A DNA stretch of 64,000 bases from Adhaeribacter radiodurans (GCF_014075995.1 NZ_CP055153.1:2542001-2606000), one strand, 5' to 3'; positions 18,584 to 27,798 are shown, numbered from the stretch's first letter. The notes: generated from the letters alone by a model not told the origin. Translations and numbers: made by a program.

Positions 18584-18619
18584 ACAAAAAGCCAGCACTT
18601 AAAAATGCCGGCTTTTTGT
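18584..18619. terminator. Terminator for the L,D-transpeptidase gene
   Basis: ACAAAAAGCCAGCA pairs with TGCCGGCTTTTTGT (one wobble) across an 8-base loop, with A and T runs on both sides. It lies about 20 bases beyond the stop of the leftward gene. Confidence 0.85.
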
Positions 18620-18640
18620 TTTGGTTAAAAGGAAATTGAA

Positions 18641-20320
18641 TTAATTAAAATATTCTTTTTCTAGTTCTTTATCATGACCATAAATATCATCGCGGAAATG
18701 AATACGACCTTTATCATCCACCCACGAAGTAAAGTATACAATATAAACCGGTATTTTCTCGGCCAGGTTTTCGTATTGTTCGGTTCCAGCGTGCATGGCT
18801 TCTTCAATAGCTTCCTCGGTCCACTGCGGTTTACCATCAAGTAAAAACTCGGCTAGTTGTACCGGCTTTTCTACCCGAATACACCCGTGACTAAAACCGC
18901 GTTGCGTTTGGTTAAACAATTCTGCTGCCGCCGTATGGTGTAAGTACACTTCGTGCTCGTTGGGGAAAATAAACTTTATATCGCCCAGCGGATTTTTCGG
19001 TCCGGGTCGCTGCCGGATTAAGTATTTAAAATTTTCTTTAGTAATAGCACTCCAATCAATAGAAGAAGGATCTACAGGTACCGCATTTTTTCCAGAACCT
19101 TGCACCACTTCCATATCCATTCGCTCCAGCCAGGTCGGGTCGGCCAGCAAATGCGGTTTCATCTCGTTCTCAATAATAGAAAAGGGTACGTACCAATAAG
19201 GTGAGAAAACAATGTATTCTAGTTTATCGCTGAAAATAGGCGTAGAATTCATCACTTTGCCCACAATAACCCGCATGTTAAAAACAGATTTACCTTTGTC
19301 TTTGGCGTATAAGGTGTATTCGGGAATATTTACGAAAATATGTTTGCGCTCCATTTCTTTGGGCTTTGGAATCCAGCGCCAACGCTCCATATTAATAATA
19401 ATCTGGTCAATACGATCGTCGAGCGATACGTTCATGGCTTTTAAGGTCTCTTTATTAATTGTGCCATTTACTTTAAGACCGTGGCGTTCCTGAAAATCCC
19501 GTACAGCCTTTTCCAGTTCTTCGTCATACCGCGTGGAGTCGGGTCGGTTAATTTGTAAACGTTCCGGTGTTAGCAAGCGCTTGCGCAACAAAGGTACGGC
19601 CGCTGAAGATTCGCCGCGGTGCAAATTGTTTTTCACATTTTCTATTTTAGGCCAGCCGCCCTGATTCCGAATAGTGCGGTATTGCTGCAAAGCTGTTCTT
19701 AAGCGATCATAATCTTCGTGTAACGGCTCAAATTGGTAATAAGGGTAGCGGCTGCTTCTCTCGCGTAAAATGGTTTGTAGTGCTTTGTGCAGTTTTATTT
19801 TATTCCGTTTTACACTCCATTCAATATTATCCAGTTCTCGTGGATTAACCGTTCCCCGGTAAAAGTCGGAAGCATAATTAAAATAAGAAGCCGATAAGGT
19901 AACGTCTATTTTTTCTTTCAACTGCTGTTTTACGGAATCTTCTTTAGCTGTTTCATAATGCTGGAGCAATGTGCTAAAATTTTTAATTTGGTAATCTTCG
20001 GGGTTTAATCCTTCGCGCGAAGCTTTACTAATTACATTTAAAAAAGTATTTGCCTGGGGTACCAGTTTATCTTTTTTAAACCAGCCTAATCGATAGTTTC
20101 GGGTCCGGTAGAAAAGCATAGTAGTTGCCCGGTATTTTTTCAATTTTGGTTCTTGCCGGATAAAATTTTCAATAGAGGCGCTATCCGTTTTAGCCGTTGC
20201 TTGTTCTTCTTTTGAAAGTTTTTCTTTATTACTTGCTCTTTTACAAGCTGCTATTTGAGTAAAAATTAAAAAGCAAATTAGTATTTGCCAGCAGGCATTT
20301 GGGTTACGATAGTTTAACAT
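18641..20320 (-). CDS. YcbB/LdtD-type L,D-transpeptidase (lipoprotein)
   Basis: The enzyme should form 3-3 cross-links in, or attach proteins to, peptidoglycan. The 559-residue product has a signal ending IAAC, which suggests a lipoprotein. A scaffold domain spans about residues 50-230. A peptidoglycan-binding domain follows (about 240-305; AVRDFQERHGLKVNGTINKETL). The YkuD catalytic domain (about 320-510) has H and SHGCIRVEKP, with the nucleophile Cys480. This order matches E. coli LdtD (YcbB). It is a single gene with a terminator. Confidence 0.93.
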   Translation of the reverse strand: MLNYRNPNACWQILICFLIFTQIAACKRASNKEKLSKEEQATAKTDSASIENFIRQEPKLKKYRATTMLFYRTRNYRLGWFKKDKLVPQANTFLNVISKASREGLNPEDYQIKNFSTLLQHYETAKEDSVKQQLKEKIDVTLSASYFNYASDFYRGTVNPRELDNIEWSVKRNKIKLHKALQTILRERSSRYPYYQFEPLHEDYDRLRTALQQYRTIRNQGGWPKIENVKNNLHRGESSAAVPLLRKRLLTPERLQINRPDSTRYDEELEKAVRDFQERHGLKVNGTINKETLKAMNVSLDDRIDQIIINMERWRWIPKPKEMERKHIFVNIPEYTLYAKDKGKSVFNMRVIVGKVMNSTPIFSDKLEYIVFSPYWYVPFSIIENEMKPHLLADPTWLERMDMEVVQGSGKNAVPVDPSSIDWSAITKENFKYLIRQRPGPKNPLGDIKFIFPNEHEVYLHHTAAAELFNQTQRGFSHGCIRVEKPVQLAEFLLDGKPQWTEEAIEEAMHAGTEQYENLAEKIPVYIVYFTSWVDDKGRIHFRDDIYGHDKELEKEYFN

Positions 20321-20766
20321 AATTCGGATCGGATTCTAATACTTTTAACTTACCCACACAAGCGTTTCTTTTCCGGAAGCTACCTTTTTTGCAGCACCAT
20401 TTATTTCAAAATCAAAAATTTAAGTGGCTGCTTTTGTATCAGCAGATAAAGAAATATTGAAGTGGGTAGTTATTTTTACTGGTATATCCGAAAAATGTTA
20501 TCCTTAAAACCAGCGGTGTTCAGAAGAGAAAAGCATTATCCAGGAAAATGGCAAACCTGATTACCTTGGAAATTAGACTGAACGACAGGTATTTAGTAAA
20601 TTTTTATCAATGAATTATAGTATTCACTACAATAATATTTTATTAAGCATTTTAAAAATATTTTAATTTTAACAAGAATAACTTTCCTGAAATAAGAAGA
20701 GTAACGTTTATTTACATGGTTCTTTAGAAAAATAATATTTATCGTAATTAATAGTTTAGTCCCATT
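20321..20766. other. Divergent intergenic gap
   Basis: This 446-base AT-rich region separates two divergent genes and must hold both promoters. No RNA gene or strong hairpin was seen. Confidence 0.4.
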
Positions 20767-22557
20767 ATGATGTCCGCTGATTCTGCCCCTACTCATGACC
20801 CGCACAGTTTCTCTCAACCGCAAGAAGCCATAGTAACTCACCTGGCTTTACAGTTAAAGGTCGATTTTGAGAGTAAAATATTAACGGGCGTAGCTACTTA
20901 CCGCATTCAAAAGCAACCCGATGCCCGGAGAATAATTTTAGATACTAAAGATTTATTCATTCAGGCAGTTTATCTGAATCAGGCACCGGATACTTTTAAT
21001 TTAGGGCCAGATAAAGAGTTTTTAGGGCAACCTTTAGAGATTCCTTTACTAAATGATACGGATGAAATATCTATTCATTACCAAACTACTTCTGTTTCGG
21101 CGGCTTTACAATGGCTGGGACCCGAACAAACCGCTGGTGGGCAGCACCCCTTTTTATTTACGCAATCGCAGGCAATTCTGGCTCGTACCTGGATGCCCTG
21201 CCAGGATTCACCGTCGGTGCGCTTTACATACGAAGCCCAGGTTCAGGTGCCGGCTGGTTATTTAGCTTTAATGAGTGCCGAAAATCCGCAGGAAATGGTA
21301 AATAATGGCCTTTATATTTTTAAAATGGTTCATCCTATTCCCTCCTATCTCATGGCTCTGGCGGTTGGTCACTTACAATTTAAACCAGTAGGTTCCCGGA
21401 CCGGAGTTTACGCAGAAACCGCCACCCTGCCGGCTGCCGTTTATGAATTTGCCGAAATGGAAAAAATGCTGTTGGCCGCCGAAGATTTATATGGTACCTA
21501 TCCGTGGGGCCGCTACGATGTTTTGGTACTGCCACCCAGTTTTCCATTTGGGGGAATGGAAAATCCTTGTTTAACTTTTGCTACGCCCACTATTATCACC
21601 GGAGATCGTTCTTTAACCAGTTTAGTAGCGCACGAATTAGCCCATTCCTGGTCGGGCAATTTAGTAACGAATGCCACCTGGAACGACTTTTGGCTAAACG
21701 AAGGCTTTACGGTTTATTTTGAACGCCGCATTATGGAATATCTTTATGGTCCTGAATACGCCGACATGCTAAAAGTATTGGGTTACCAAGATTTAAATAA
21801 AACCATTGAGGAACTAGGCGAAACCAACCCGGATACTTGCTTAAAATTAAATTTAGTAAATCGGGACCCCGACGAAGGTTTAACGGAAATAGCTTACGAA
21901 AAAGGCAATCTCTTTTTATTAACTATAGAAAAAGCAGTTGGCCGAGCTCGGTTTGATGCTTTTATCCAGAATTATTTTCAAAGTTTTGCTTTTCAATCCA
22001 ACACTACCGAAAATTTTTTGAAATTTTTATCTTCATTTTTTGACCAGGAAAAAGGAATTCTAACTAAAGAGGTGCAACCAGAATGTTGGATTTATGAGCC
22101 AGGCATACCCAAAGTAGCCGTTAAAGTTTCATCGGCCCGGTTTGCTTTAATAGAAGAAAAAGCAAAAGAATGGCAAAGCACAAAAGATCCATCGGTTTTA
22201 GCAAATTTACCCTGGACTACGCACGAATGGTTGTATTTTTTGCAGTTGATAGAAACAGAACTACAAGCCAGCGAAATGGCCATTTTAGATAATGCTTTTC
22301 ATTTTACTCAGTCGGGCAATGCCGAAGTTCTGGCAGCTTGGTTGGAGATGGGTTTAAAAAAGGATTATCAGGTTATAGAAGAAGCGCTCGGAAAGTTTTT
22401 GCAGGGAGTAGGCCGGCGTAAGTTTGTATTGCCTTTGTTTAAATTATTAGCAGATAAACCAACAGGTAAAAATCAGGCGAAAAGTATTTATGAAAAAGCC
22501 CGCCCTAATTACCACGCGGTAACCCGCCAATCGGTAGATAAGCTGTTATTTGCCTGA
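20767..22557 (+). CDS. M1 family metallo-aminopeptidase (leukotriene A4 hydrolase-like)
   Basis: The protein should remove N-terminal amino acids from peptides. Its 596 residues follow the leukotriene A4 hydrolase layout: beta-rich N-domain, catalytic domain with the GGMEN exopeptidase motif near residue 263, the zinc site H289-E-L-A-H293 and Glu312 18 residues later, then a C-terminal helical domain. No signal peptide is visible at the ATG pair at 20767 and 20770, so it appears cytoplasmic, whereas many relatives are exported. Single gene. Confidence 0.93.
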   Translation: MMSADSAPTHDPHSFSQPQEAIVTHLALQLKVDFESKILTGVATYRIQKQPDARRIILDTKDLFIQAVYLNQAPDTFNLGPDKEFLGQPLEIPLLNDTDEISIHYQTTSVSAALQWLGPEQTAGGQHPFLFTQSQAILARTWMPCQDSPSVRFTYEAQVQVPAGYLALMSAENPQEMVNNGLYIFKMVHPIPSYLMALAVGHLQFKPVGSRTGVYAETATLPAAVYEFAEMEKMLLAAEDLYGTYPWGRYDVLVLPPSFPFGGMENPCLTFATPTIITGDRSLTSLVAHELAHSWSGNLVTNATWNDFWLNEGFTVYFERRIMEYLYGPEYADMLKVLGYQDLNKTIEELGETNPDTCLKLNLVNRDPDEGLTEIAYEKGNLFLLTIEKAVGRARFDAFIQNYFQSFAFQSNTTENFLKFLSSFFDQEKGILTKEVQPECWIYEPGIPKVAVKVSSARFALIEEKAKEWQSTKDPSVLANLPWTTHEWLYFLQLIETELQASEMAILDNAFHFTQSGNAEVLAAWLEMGLKKDYQVIEEALGKFLQGVGRRKFVLPLFKLLADKPTGKNQAKSIYEKARPNYHAVTRQSVDKLLFA

Positions 22558-22591
22558 TGTATAATCTTTTATCTTAAATGGTTATAAAAAG

Positions 22592-22635
22592 GAAAATCCT
22601 GCATGCCGCATTTAAATACGACATACAGGATTTTC
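22592..22635. terminator. Terminator-like inverted repeat between convergent genes
   Basis: GAAAATCCTG at 22592-22601 pairs with CAGGATTTTC at 22626-22635 across a 24-base loop. It lies between the M1 peptidase and the leftward YciF-like gene and may serve both. Confidence 0.55.
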
Positions 22636-22710
22636 ACTTCTAAATTACACTATACTTGTTCAAATATAGGGATAGTTTTTGAAATATACTAATTATTTAA
22701 TATATTTTTA

Positions 22711-23205
22711 TTAGTGATTTTCAGCTTTAATGTTTACCGATGATTCTGCGATACCCGTAAGCAATTCATCGGTTTTCTTTTCTTCGTTTAAGGTTTCTTG
22801 TAATAAGGTAAATGCCTCATTATGGCCTAAATATTTGGCGTAGGTACTGGCAGTACCGTAACCGGCAATTTCGTAATGTTCTACCCGTTGAGCGCTGGCA
22901 ATAATACCGGCATCCATTACTTCCGGATCAGCATCTTCCGATAGCATTTCATCGGCTTCTTTTAACAAGCCTTCCATTGCTTTACATTTTATAGCTTCCG
23001 CTTCGATTCCCATCGACTGGAAAACTTGCTCTAATCGTTTAACCTGGTTTTGGGTTTCGGTCATGTGGGTTTCCAAAGCCTGCTTTAGTTTAGCAGACTT
23101 AGCCGTAGAAGCCATTTTAGGCATAGCCTTCAGCAATTGCTGTTCGGCGCCATAAAGATCTTGTAATTGATGAATTAATAAATCATTCAAAGATTGCATT
23201 TTCAT
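22711..23205 (-). CDS. YciE/YciF-family ferritin-like protein (DUF892)
   Basis: The 164-residue all-helical protein matches the DUF892 family: LNDLLIHQLQDLYGAEQQLLKAMPKMA opens it, and Glu/His metal ligands are present in ETHMTET, RVEHYEIAGYGT and NEEKKTDELL. Members are ferritin-like di-iron proteins linked to stress. The sequence starts directly with the first helix. It is a single gene. Confidence 0.88.
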   Translation of the reverse strand: MKMQSLNDLLIHQLQDLYGAEQQLLKAMPKMASTAKSAKLKQALETHMTETQNQVKRLEQVFQSMGIEAEAIKCKAMEGLLKEADEMLSEDADPEVMDAGIIASAQRVEHYEIAGYGTASTYAKYLGHNEAFTLLQETLNEEKKTDELLTGIAESSVNIKAENH

Positions 23206-23560
23206 AGTTTTATATTTTAGTTAAGAATATAACTTATTAAAAGTGTTAACCTCTATACGCCTCCCTACCCGGAAGGTTTATTAAAAAAGTTCTATTAAAC
23301 CTGCGTTTTTTGAGCATTATAGAGTAACCTGGATATAGAAAAATTAAATTTTACTAATAAATCAAAATTAAAATTCGACTTATTATTTAAAGCTTTTTAC
23401 TTCTAATATTATAGCCTGTTACAAGGTTAAAAGCGAAAAGAATGGCTTTGTAGGGGGCTAACTTTGTAATCAAAATTAGTTACTTTGCATACACGCTTAT
23501 GTAACGGATTTGCTGAAAATTTGGCTATAACCGTAACCAAAGCAGATTAACAAACTACTT
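23206..23560. other. Divergent gap upstream of cyanophycinase
   Basis: This 355-base AT-rich gap separates two divergent genes. TAACTTTG at 23459-23466 fits the TAnnTTTG -7 consensus, about 95 bases before the cyanophycinase GTG. Nothing else was seen. Confidence 0.4.
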
Positions 23561-24469
23561 GTGCATACACCTAAAGGAAAAATTATAGCCATCGGCGGCA
23601 ACGAAGATAAGGGCACCTATTCCAACCCGCGTACCAGGCGCAAATACTACCTTAATTTTTTTGAATTAGGAATTTTAAAACGCTTCACCTCTGAGTTAGG
23701 CAAAACTAACCCGCGGATTGAAGTAATTACTACTGCTTCCATGATTCCGGAGGAAGTGGGCCATATTTATCAAAAAGCTTTTGCCACTCTCAGTATTACC
23801 AATGTAGGTTTAATGCACATCCGTACCCCACCCGAAGCGGATTTACCGGAATATTTAGATCGTTTGCGGCAAGCAGATGGTATTTTATTTTCGGGTGGCG
23901 ACCAGGCCCGTTTAACACGCATGTTTTTACATACGGAATTTTTAAACATCTGCAAGCACCGCTACCAGCACGAAGAATCTTTTGTACTGGCGGGTACCAG
24001 TGCGGGAGCCATGGCTATGTCTGGGGTAATGATAAAACGCGGTAGTAGTTTCGAGGCTTTAATGAAAGGAACTGTTAAACTAGATCACGGTTTAAATTTT
24101 TTATCTAACGTAATCATCGACTCGCATTTTGTGAAGCGTGGCCGGTTCGGCAGGTTAATGGAAGCGGTAGCTCTGCATACCCGTAAAATAGGCATTGGCC
24201 TGGGCGAAGACACGGGAGTACTCATTACCAAAGGTAACTTAATCGAAACCATTGGCTCCAACCTGGTAATAATTGTAGATGGCTACCGAATTGGTTATAA
24301 CAACGCCGACGAAGCCAATCGGGGTGAACCATTATCCATCGAGAATATTGTTATGCATGTGCTGGCAAAAGGTAATGTGTATGATATTTACTTACGCGAA
24401 TTTTACAAAAATTCAGAAGCTCACCAACGTCACGTACAAGACATCCTGGATAATCTTTCACCAAAATAA
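23561..24469 (+). CDS. cphB: Cyanophycinase (peptidase family S51)
   Basis: Cyanophycinase cuts the Asp-Arg polymer cyanophycin to beta-Asp-Arg dipeptides. The 302-residue product has the S51 motifs: an N-terminal IIAIGGNEDKG, FSGGDQARLTRMF, and the GTSAGAMAMSG nucleophile elbow with Ser147, then SHFVKRGRFGRL and GLGEDTG. No signal peptide is evident, which suggests cytoplasmic use. The start is GTG. About 0.95 kb further on lies an isoaspartyl peptidase that would split the dipeptides. No cyanophycin synthetase is in the window. Confidence 0.92.
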   Translation: MHTPKGKIIAIGGNEDKGTYSNPRTRRKYYLNFFELGILKRFTSELGKTNPRIEVITTASMIPEEVGHIYQKAFATLSITNVGLMHIRTPPEADLPEYLDRLRQADGILFSGGDQARLTRMFLHTEFLNICKHRYQHEESFVLAGTSAGAMAMSGVMIKRGSSFEALMKGTVKLDHGLNFLSNVIIDSHFVKRGRFGRLMEAVALHTRKIGIGLGEDTGVLITKGNLIETIGSNLVIIVDGYRIGYNNADEANRGEPLSIENIVMHVLAKGNVYDIYLREFYKNSEAHQRHVQDILDNLSPK

Positions 24470-24527
24470 TTTTTAAATGGGTAGATAATTAATACTCAGT
24501 AGTTGCTATAGAAGACGTTAATGTTGT

Positions 24528-24722
24528 TCTGTGGATCCTTTCCAAGTCTCCAGACTCCGGTGCTATCTAGTTTGACAAGGCTGAGTTTGCCTCGTTGCCG
24601 GCGGGCCTCGTTTGGCTCTTCCGGGCTGGTCTAAGCTTGTTTTGTTCGTGCCTCACAATGCCTCGTTCCTCGGCACCACAACCTTGGAAGGCCCTCCACA
24701 GCCAAACTGATGTCAATTGCTT
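24528..24722 (-). repeat. R1 repeat copy A (subtype 2)
   Basis: About 195 bases, reading leftward. Helix P1 pairs AGCCAAAC (24700-24707 on plus) with GTTTGGCT (24610-24617). P2 joins GGGC and TCCAAG with CTTAGA and GCCC (one C/A mismatch). P3 is TGCC/GGCA with a 9-base loop. The terminal hairpin P6 has CTT/AAG around a GGA loop. It is more GC-rich than its surroundings and has no conserved reading frame. Confidence 0.85.
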
Positions 24723-24910
24723 GTAGTTTCGGCTTTTCTGCCACACCTAGTATAAATTTGGAATGGATAAATTATTCGTAGTAGCCACAATCAACAGATA
24801 AAATTAATTTTAGTAGATTCTCTTGTTCTATGTAAGGCACAACTAAACCTTACATAATTCCGCTTAAGCAATTAAAAAATATTACTCTGAATGGGAGATA
24901 TCAGTAGCTA
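24723..24910. other. AT-rich spacer between R1 copies A and B
   Basis: About 190 bases between the facing 5' ends of two R1 repeats. It shares little with the spacer of the D/E pair beyond a short CAGTAGCTA before the plus copy. No gene was seen. Confidence 0.5.
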
Positions 24911-25104
24911 AGCGCAACAGACATCAGTTTGGCTGTGGAGCACCTGCTAGGGTTCCGGTGCCGCAGGCATTCCGCAGCAGAGCGAGGAAAGGAAGGCTAG
25001 CGAGGGCAGAAGAGCCAAACGAGGCCCGCCGGCCACGAGGCAAACTGGTTACTTCCCAAACAAGTTAGCACTTGAGCTTGGAGGCTGGAACAGACTTCAA
25101 AGAA
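24911..25104 (+). repeat. R1 repeat copy B (subtype 1)
   Basis: About 195 bases. P1 is GTTTGGCT (24927-24934) with AGCCAAAC (25013-25020). P2 is GCTAG with CTAGC (24946-24950 and 24997-25001). P3 is TGCC-GCA-GGCA (24959-24969). P5 is GGCC-CGCC-GGCC (25023-25034). P6 is 25080-25098 with CTG/CAG around a GAA loop. It is head-to-head with copy A. Confidence 0.88.
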
Positions 25105-25412
25105 AACGCTTACTAGCAAGCAAAATCTAGGATGGAATTTTGACACGATTTGGTATAATTTGGTAAATTAGACAATATTATGTTTTTGATTACATTCTTA
25201 AATTCTTCATCAATAAAGGCAACACGCTGTAAAGCACCAGCTCAACTTAAAAATTTACTAAATAACCGGACAAAATTAATTTAAGATGATTGATGGTTAG
25301 TTTGTAACTTTTATATTAGTGATTTTCAACCCTTAGGTTTACAAAAGTCTAACATCTAATATCTTGATACTAGTGTCTCTTTAATAATTTTAAAGTATTT
25401 TCACTCAACCAC
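25105..25412. other. AT-rich gap downstream of isoaspartyl peptidase gene
   Basis: About 300 bases between repeat B and the stop of the leftward isoaspartyl peptidase gene. No gene or strong terminator was seen. Confidence 0.35.
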
Positions 25413-26348
25413 TCATTCATAAATCCCCACGTAAGTAGGTTCATCGTTGCGTTTACTGGCGCGGTACATTCCTTCTGAGTTAAAGGTTAGCGCTATCTCG
25501 CCTTTGGTATTGAGCGCAATAAGTCCGCCCTCCCCTCCTTGCTTTTTTAGCTTCTCTTGTACTACATACAAACAAGCCTCCGTAATAGTTAAGCCTTTGT
25601 ATTCAACCAGGCACGATACATCATAGGCTACTACTGCCCGCATAAAATATTCGCCGTGACCGGTGCAGGAAACCGCACAAGTAGCATTATTGGCGTAGGT
25701 TCCCGCTCCTATTATAGGAGTATCTCCAACCCGGTTAAATTTCTTGTTGGTCATACCGCCCGTAGAAGTGGCCGCCGCTAAGTTGCCTGCAGCATCTAGA
25801 GCAACTGCTCCCACGGTTCCTAATTTCTTATCGGGGAGTATAGGAGCGCTATGATCTAGTTTTATTGAGTCTTCGGCTTTGGCAGCTTGCCATTGCTCGT
25901 ACCTGAAGGCATCAAAAAAATATTCTTCGGGTTCAAAGGCAACACCTACCTGGTGCCCAAAATTTTCGGCCCCTTCGCCGGTTAATAAAACATGTTCAGA
26001 ATGCTGCATTACCGCCTTTGCCAATGTTATAGGATTTCGCACCCGACGTACACCCGCCACTGCGCCAGCCATACCCGTAGCTCCGCACATAATAGCTGCA
26101 TCCAATTCGTGCTCACCCTGGTGGGTAAATACGGAGCCTCGGCCAGCGTTAAACAAAATGCAATCTTCCAGTTCCCGAACCGTTTCTTCTACTGCTTTCA
26201 GGGCACTACCACCTTTTGCCAGAATTTGGTGGCCTTTTTCTACCGCATCTTGTAAAGCTTGGTAATAAGCCCTTTCTTTTTCCTCTGTTAAGAGCGCCCG
26301 TAGAATGGTGCCGGCACCTCCGTGAATAGCAATAGCAATTGGGTTCAT
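25413..26348 (-). CDS. Isoaspartyl peptidase / plant-type L-asparaginase
   Basis: This N-terminal-nucleophile hydrolase of 311 residues should cleave itself before Thr178 in the LGTVGAVALD motif, and then hydrolyse beta-aspartyl dipeptides and asparagine. IHGGAG at the start, FNAGRGSVF, ELDAAIM and STGGMTNK...GDTPIIGAGTY are family signatures. The ATG at 26348 fits the usual MNPIAIAIHGG start; an in-frame TTG at 26357 adds three residues. With the convergent cyanophycinase it could complete cyanophycin breakdown to Asp and Arg. No signal peptide is present. Confidence 0.92.
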   Translation of the reverse strand: MNPIAIAIHGGAGTILRALLTEEKERAYYQALQDAVEKGHQILAKGGSALKAVEETVRELEDCILFNAGRGSVFTHQGEHELDAAIMCGATGMAGAVAGVRRVRNPITLAKAVMQHSEHVLLTGEGAENFGHQVGVAFEPEEYFFDAFRYEQWQAAKAEDSIKLDHSAPILPDKKLGTVGAVALDAAGNLAAATSTGGMTNKKFNRVGDTPIIGAGTYANNATCAVSCTGHGEYFMRAVVAYDVSCLVEYKGLTITEACLYVVQEKLKKQGGEGGLIALNTKGEIALTFNSEGMYRASKRNDEPTYVGIYE

Positions 26349-26425
26349 AAGCCACAAAAATCAAATTTTTAGATAGTAAATTAACTGTAAATATTCTAGT
26401 TAAAAGCAAATTTTAAGCTAGTAAA

Positions 26426-26446
26426 TACGTATATTTGTCATACGTA
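26426..26446 (+). promoter_or_regulatory. TACGTA pair overlapping a candidate -7 box for the DUF3127 gene
   Basis: TACGTA occurs at 26426-26431 and 26441-26446, and TATATTTG at 26430-26437 between them fits TAnnTTTG. A start about 40 bases before the ATG at 26479 would follow. The palindromes could be an operator. Confidence 0.4.
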
Positions 26447-26478
26447 AATTATATTTTTCATTCATAAAATTAGGTATT

Positions 26479-26862
26479 ATGTCTTTTGATGTTCAAGGAA
26501 GGTTGCACGAAATATTCGATGAGATTCAGGTAAGTGATAAATTCCGCAAGCGTGAATTTGTGCTGGAAATTCCGGATGGTTCTTTTACCCAGCACGTTAA
26601 GTTTCAACTGACGCAGGATAAATGCAGTGTGATTGATCAGTTTAAAATTGGTGATGAAGTAAAAGTAAATTTTAATCTTTCAGGTAAGCCTTTTACTAAA
26701 AACGGTACTACCATGTATTTTACCAACCTGCAAGCCTGGCGCGTTGAGAGTGCAGGTGCCGCCCCAGTAAACAACGGCGGAAATAACAGTAACCGTGCCC
26801 AACAACCAGCTACAAGTAGCCCATTCCTGAACGAAGAAATTGATAACGACTTGCCTTTCTAA
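26479..26862 (+). CDS. DUF3127 protein, SSB-like small protein
   Basis: This 127-residue protein matches the Bacteroidota family DUF3127, an OB-fold-like domain (residues 1-95; VQGRLHEIFDEIQVSDKFRKREFVLE and FQLTQDKCSVIDQF). A flexible N/Q/A-rich stretch and an acidic tail follow, ending DNDLPF. The tail resembles the C-terminal acidic tip of single-strand DNA-binding proteins, which recruits repair partners. A role in single-strand DNA handling is plausible but inferred. Single gene, with a very long-stem terminator. Confidence 0.85.
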   Translation: MSFDVQGRLHEIFDEIQVSDKFRKREFVLEIPDGSFTQHVKFQLTQDKCSVIDQFKIGDEVKVNFNLSGKPFTKNGTTMYFTNLQAWRVESAGAAPVNNGGNNSNRAQQPATSSPFLNEEIDNDLPF

Positions 26863-26872
26863 AGGTAAAATC

Positions 26873-26929
26873 AACTATAATAATGCAAAAAAGCGGGTAA
26901 ACTACCCGCTTTTTTGCATTATTATAGTT
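26873..26929. terminator. Terminator with a 27 bp perfect stem
   Basis: Bases 26873-26899 pair without mismatch to 26903-26929 with a 3-base loop; the GCGGGTA/TACCCGC core is flanked by A and T runs. It is active in either direction by sequence. Confidence 0.9.
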
Positions 26930-27101
26930 ATCCTTGTCGCGAACGTATATTGAAAATTTTTTTTGCCGTCGAGCTAAAGCAACATAAGCATTCAGTTGAT
27001 CAGCTAAATTAATCAAAATGTTACCGGCGTTTTAAAATTATTCACCCGTAAAACTAAGCTTCATGCTTTGCTGTTAAATAATTTGGAACAGAATTACAAA
27101 C

Positions 27102-27731
27102 ATGCACGACCTTTTGCGCTTAATTGCCATTGGTGAAAATGAGCAGTTGGATTTTAAGAAAACAATTACGCACCCGGATAAAATTGCTCGTACCTTAGTT
27201 TCTTTTGCCAACACCCAGGGCGGTATTCTGTTAGTAGGCGTGCAGGATAATGGTACTATTGTGGGAGTTGATCCGGAAGAAGAAAAACACACCTTAGAAT
27301 TAGCAGCTCAGTTCTACTGCGATCCTCCTCTTACATTAGATTACAAAGAAATAGAATACGAAAAACGACTGGTACTGGAAGTAATAGTTCCGGAAAGTTC
27401 GTTAAAGCCCCATTTAGCCAAAGTAAAAGAAAATGACTGGCGCGGCTACGTGCGGGTAAAAGACGAAAGTGTGCAATCGAGCAAAATGGTAAACAAAGCT
27501 TTACGCTCCGAAACTGCCTTAACCGAAGCCACCCGACCTTTAAACCTGGACAAACCCGATTACCAGGTATTAGAATATTTAAAAACAAACCGACGGATTA
27601 CTCTGGCGCAGTTCATGAAATTAGCCAATATATCGCAGCGTAGAGCTTACCGGATTCTGGTTAAACTGGTATTACATGGCTACCTCCGGTTGCACGATAA
27701 AGAAAAAGAAGACTATTATACATTAAGTTAA
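27102..27731 (+). CDS. AlbA_2/Schlafen-type domain protein with C-terminal winged helix
   Basis: The first 125 residues match the AlbA_2 (PF04326) nucleotide- or DNA-binding domain: EQLDFKKTI, TLVSFANTQGGILLVGVQDNGTIVGV and the strand-rich core. The last 55 residues (LEYLKTNRRITLAQFMKLANISQRRAYRILVKLVLHGYLRL) form a winged helix. Such two-domain proteins are usually regulators or nucleic-acid binders of unknown target. It is a single gene of 209 residues between two strong terminators. Confidence 0.82.
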   Translation: MHDLLRLIAIGENEQLDFKKTITHPDKIARTLVSFANTQGGILLVGVQDNGTIVGVDPEEEKHTLELAAQFYCDPPLTLDYKEIEYEKRLVLEVIVPESSLKPHLAKVKENDWRGYVRVKDESVQSSKMVNKALRSETALTEATRPLNLDKPDYQVLEYLKTNRRITLAQFMKLANISQRRAYRILVKLVLHGYLRLHDKEKEDYYTLS

Positions 27732-27769
27732 GTAAAAAGACACAGGTAAAAGTCCCGTGTCTTTTTACT
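27731..27769. terminator. Bidirectional terminator between convergent genes
   Basis: AGTAAAAAGACAC pairs with GTGTCTTTTTACT (13 bp), with a GG/CC extension inside. It serves the AlbA_2 gene and the leftward YwqK-like gene. Its first base is the last base of the AlbA_2 stop codon. Confidence 0.88.
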
Positions 27770-27798
27770 ATTTAAGAGCAATTGCAGGTAAATTTGTA

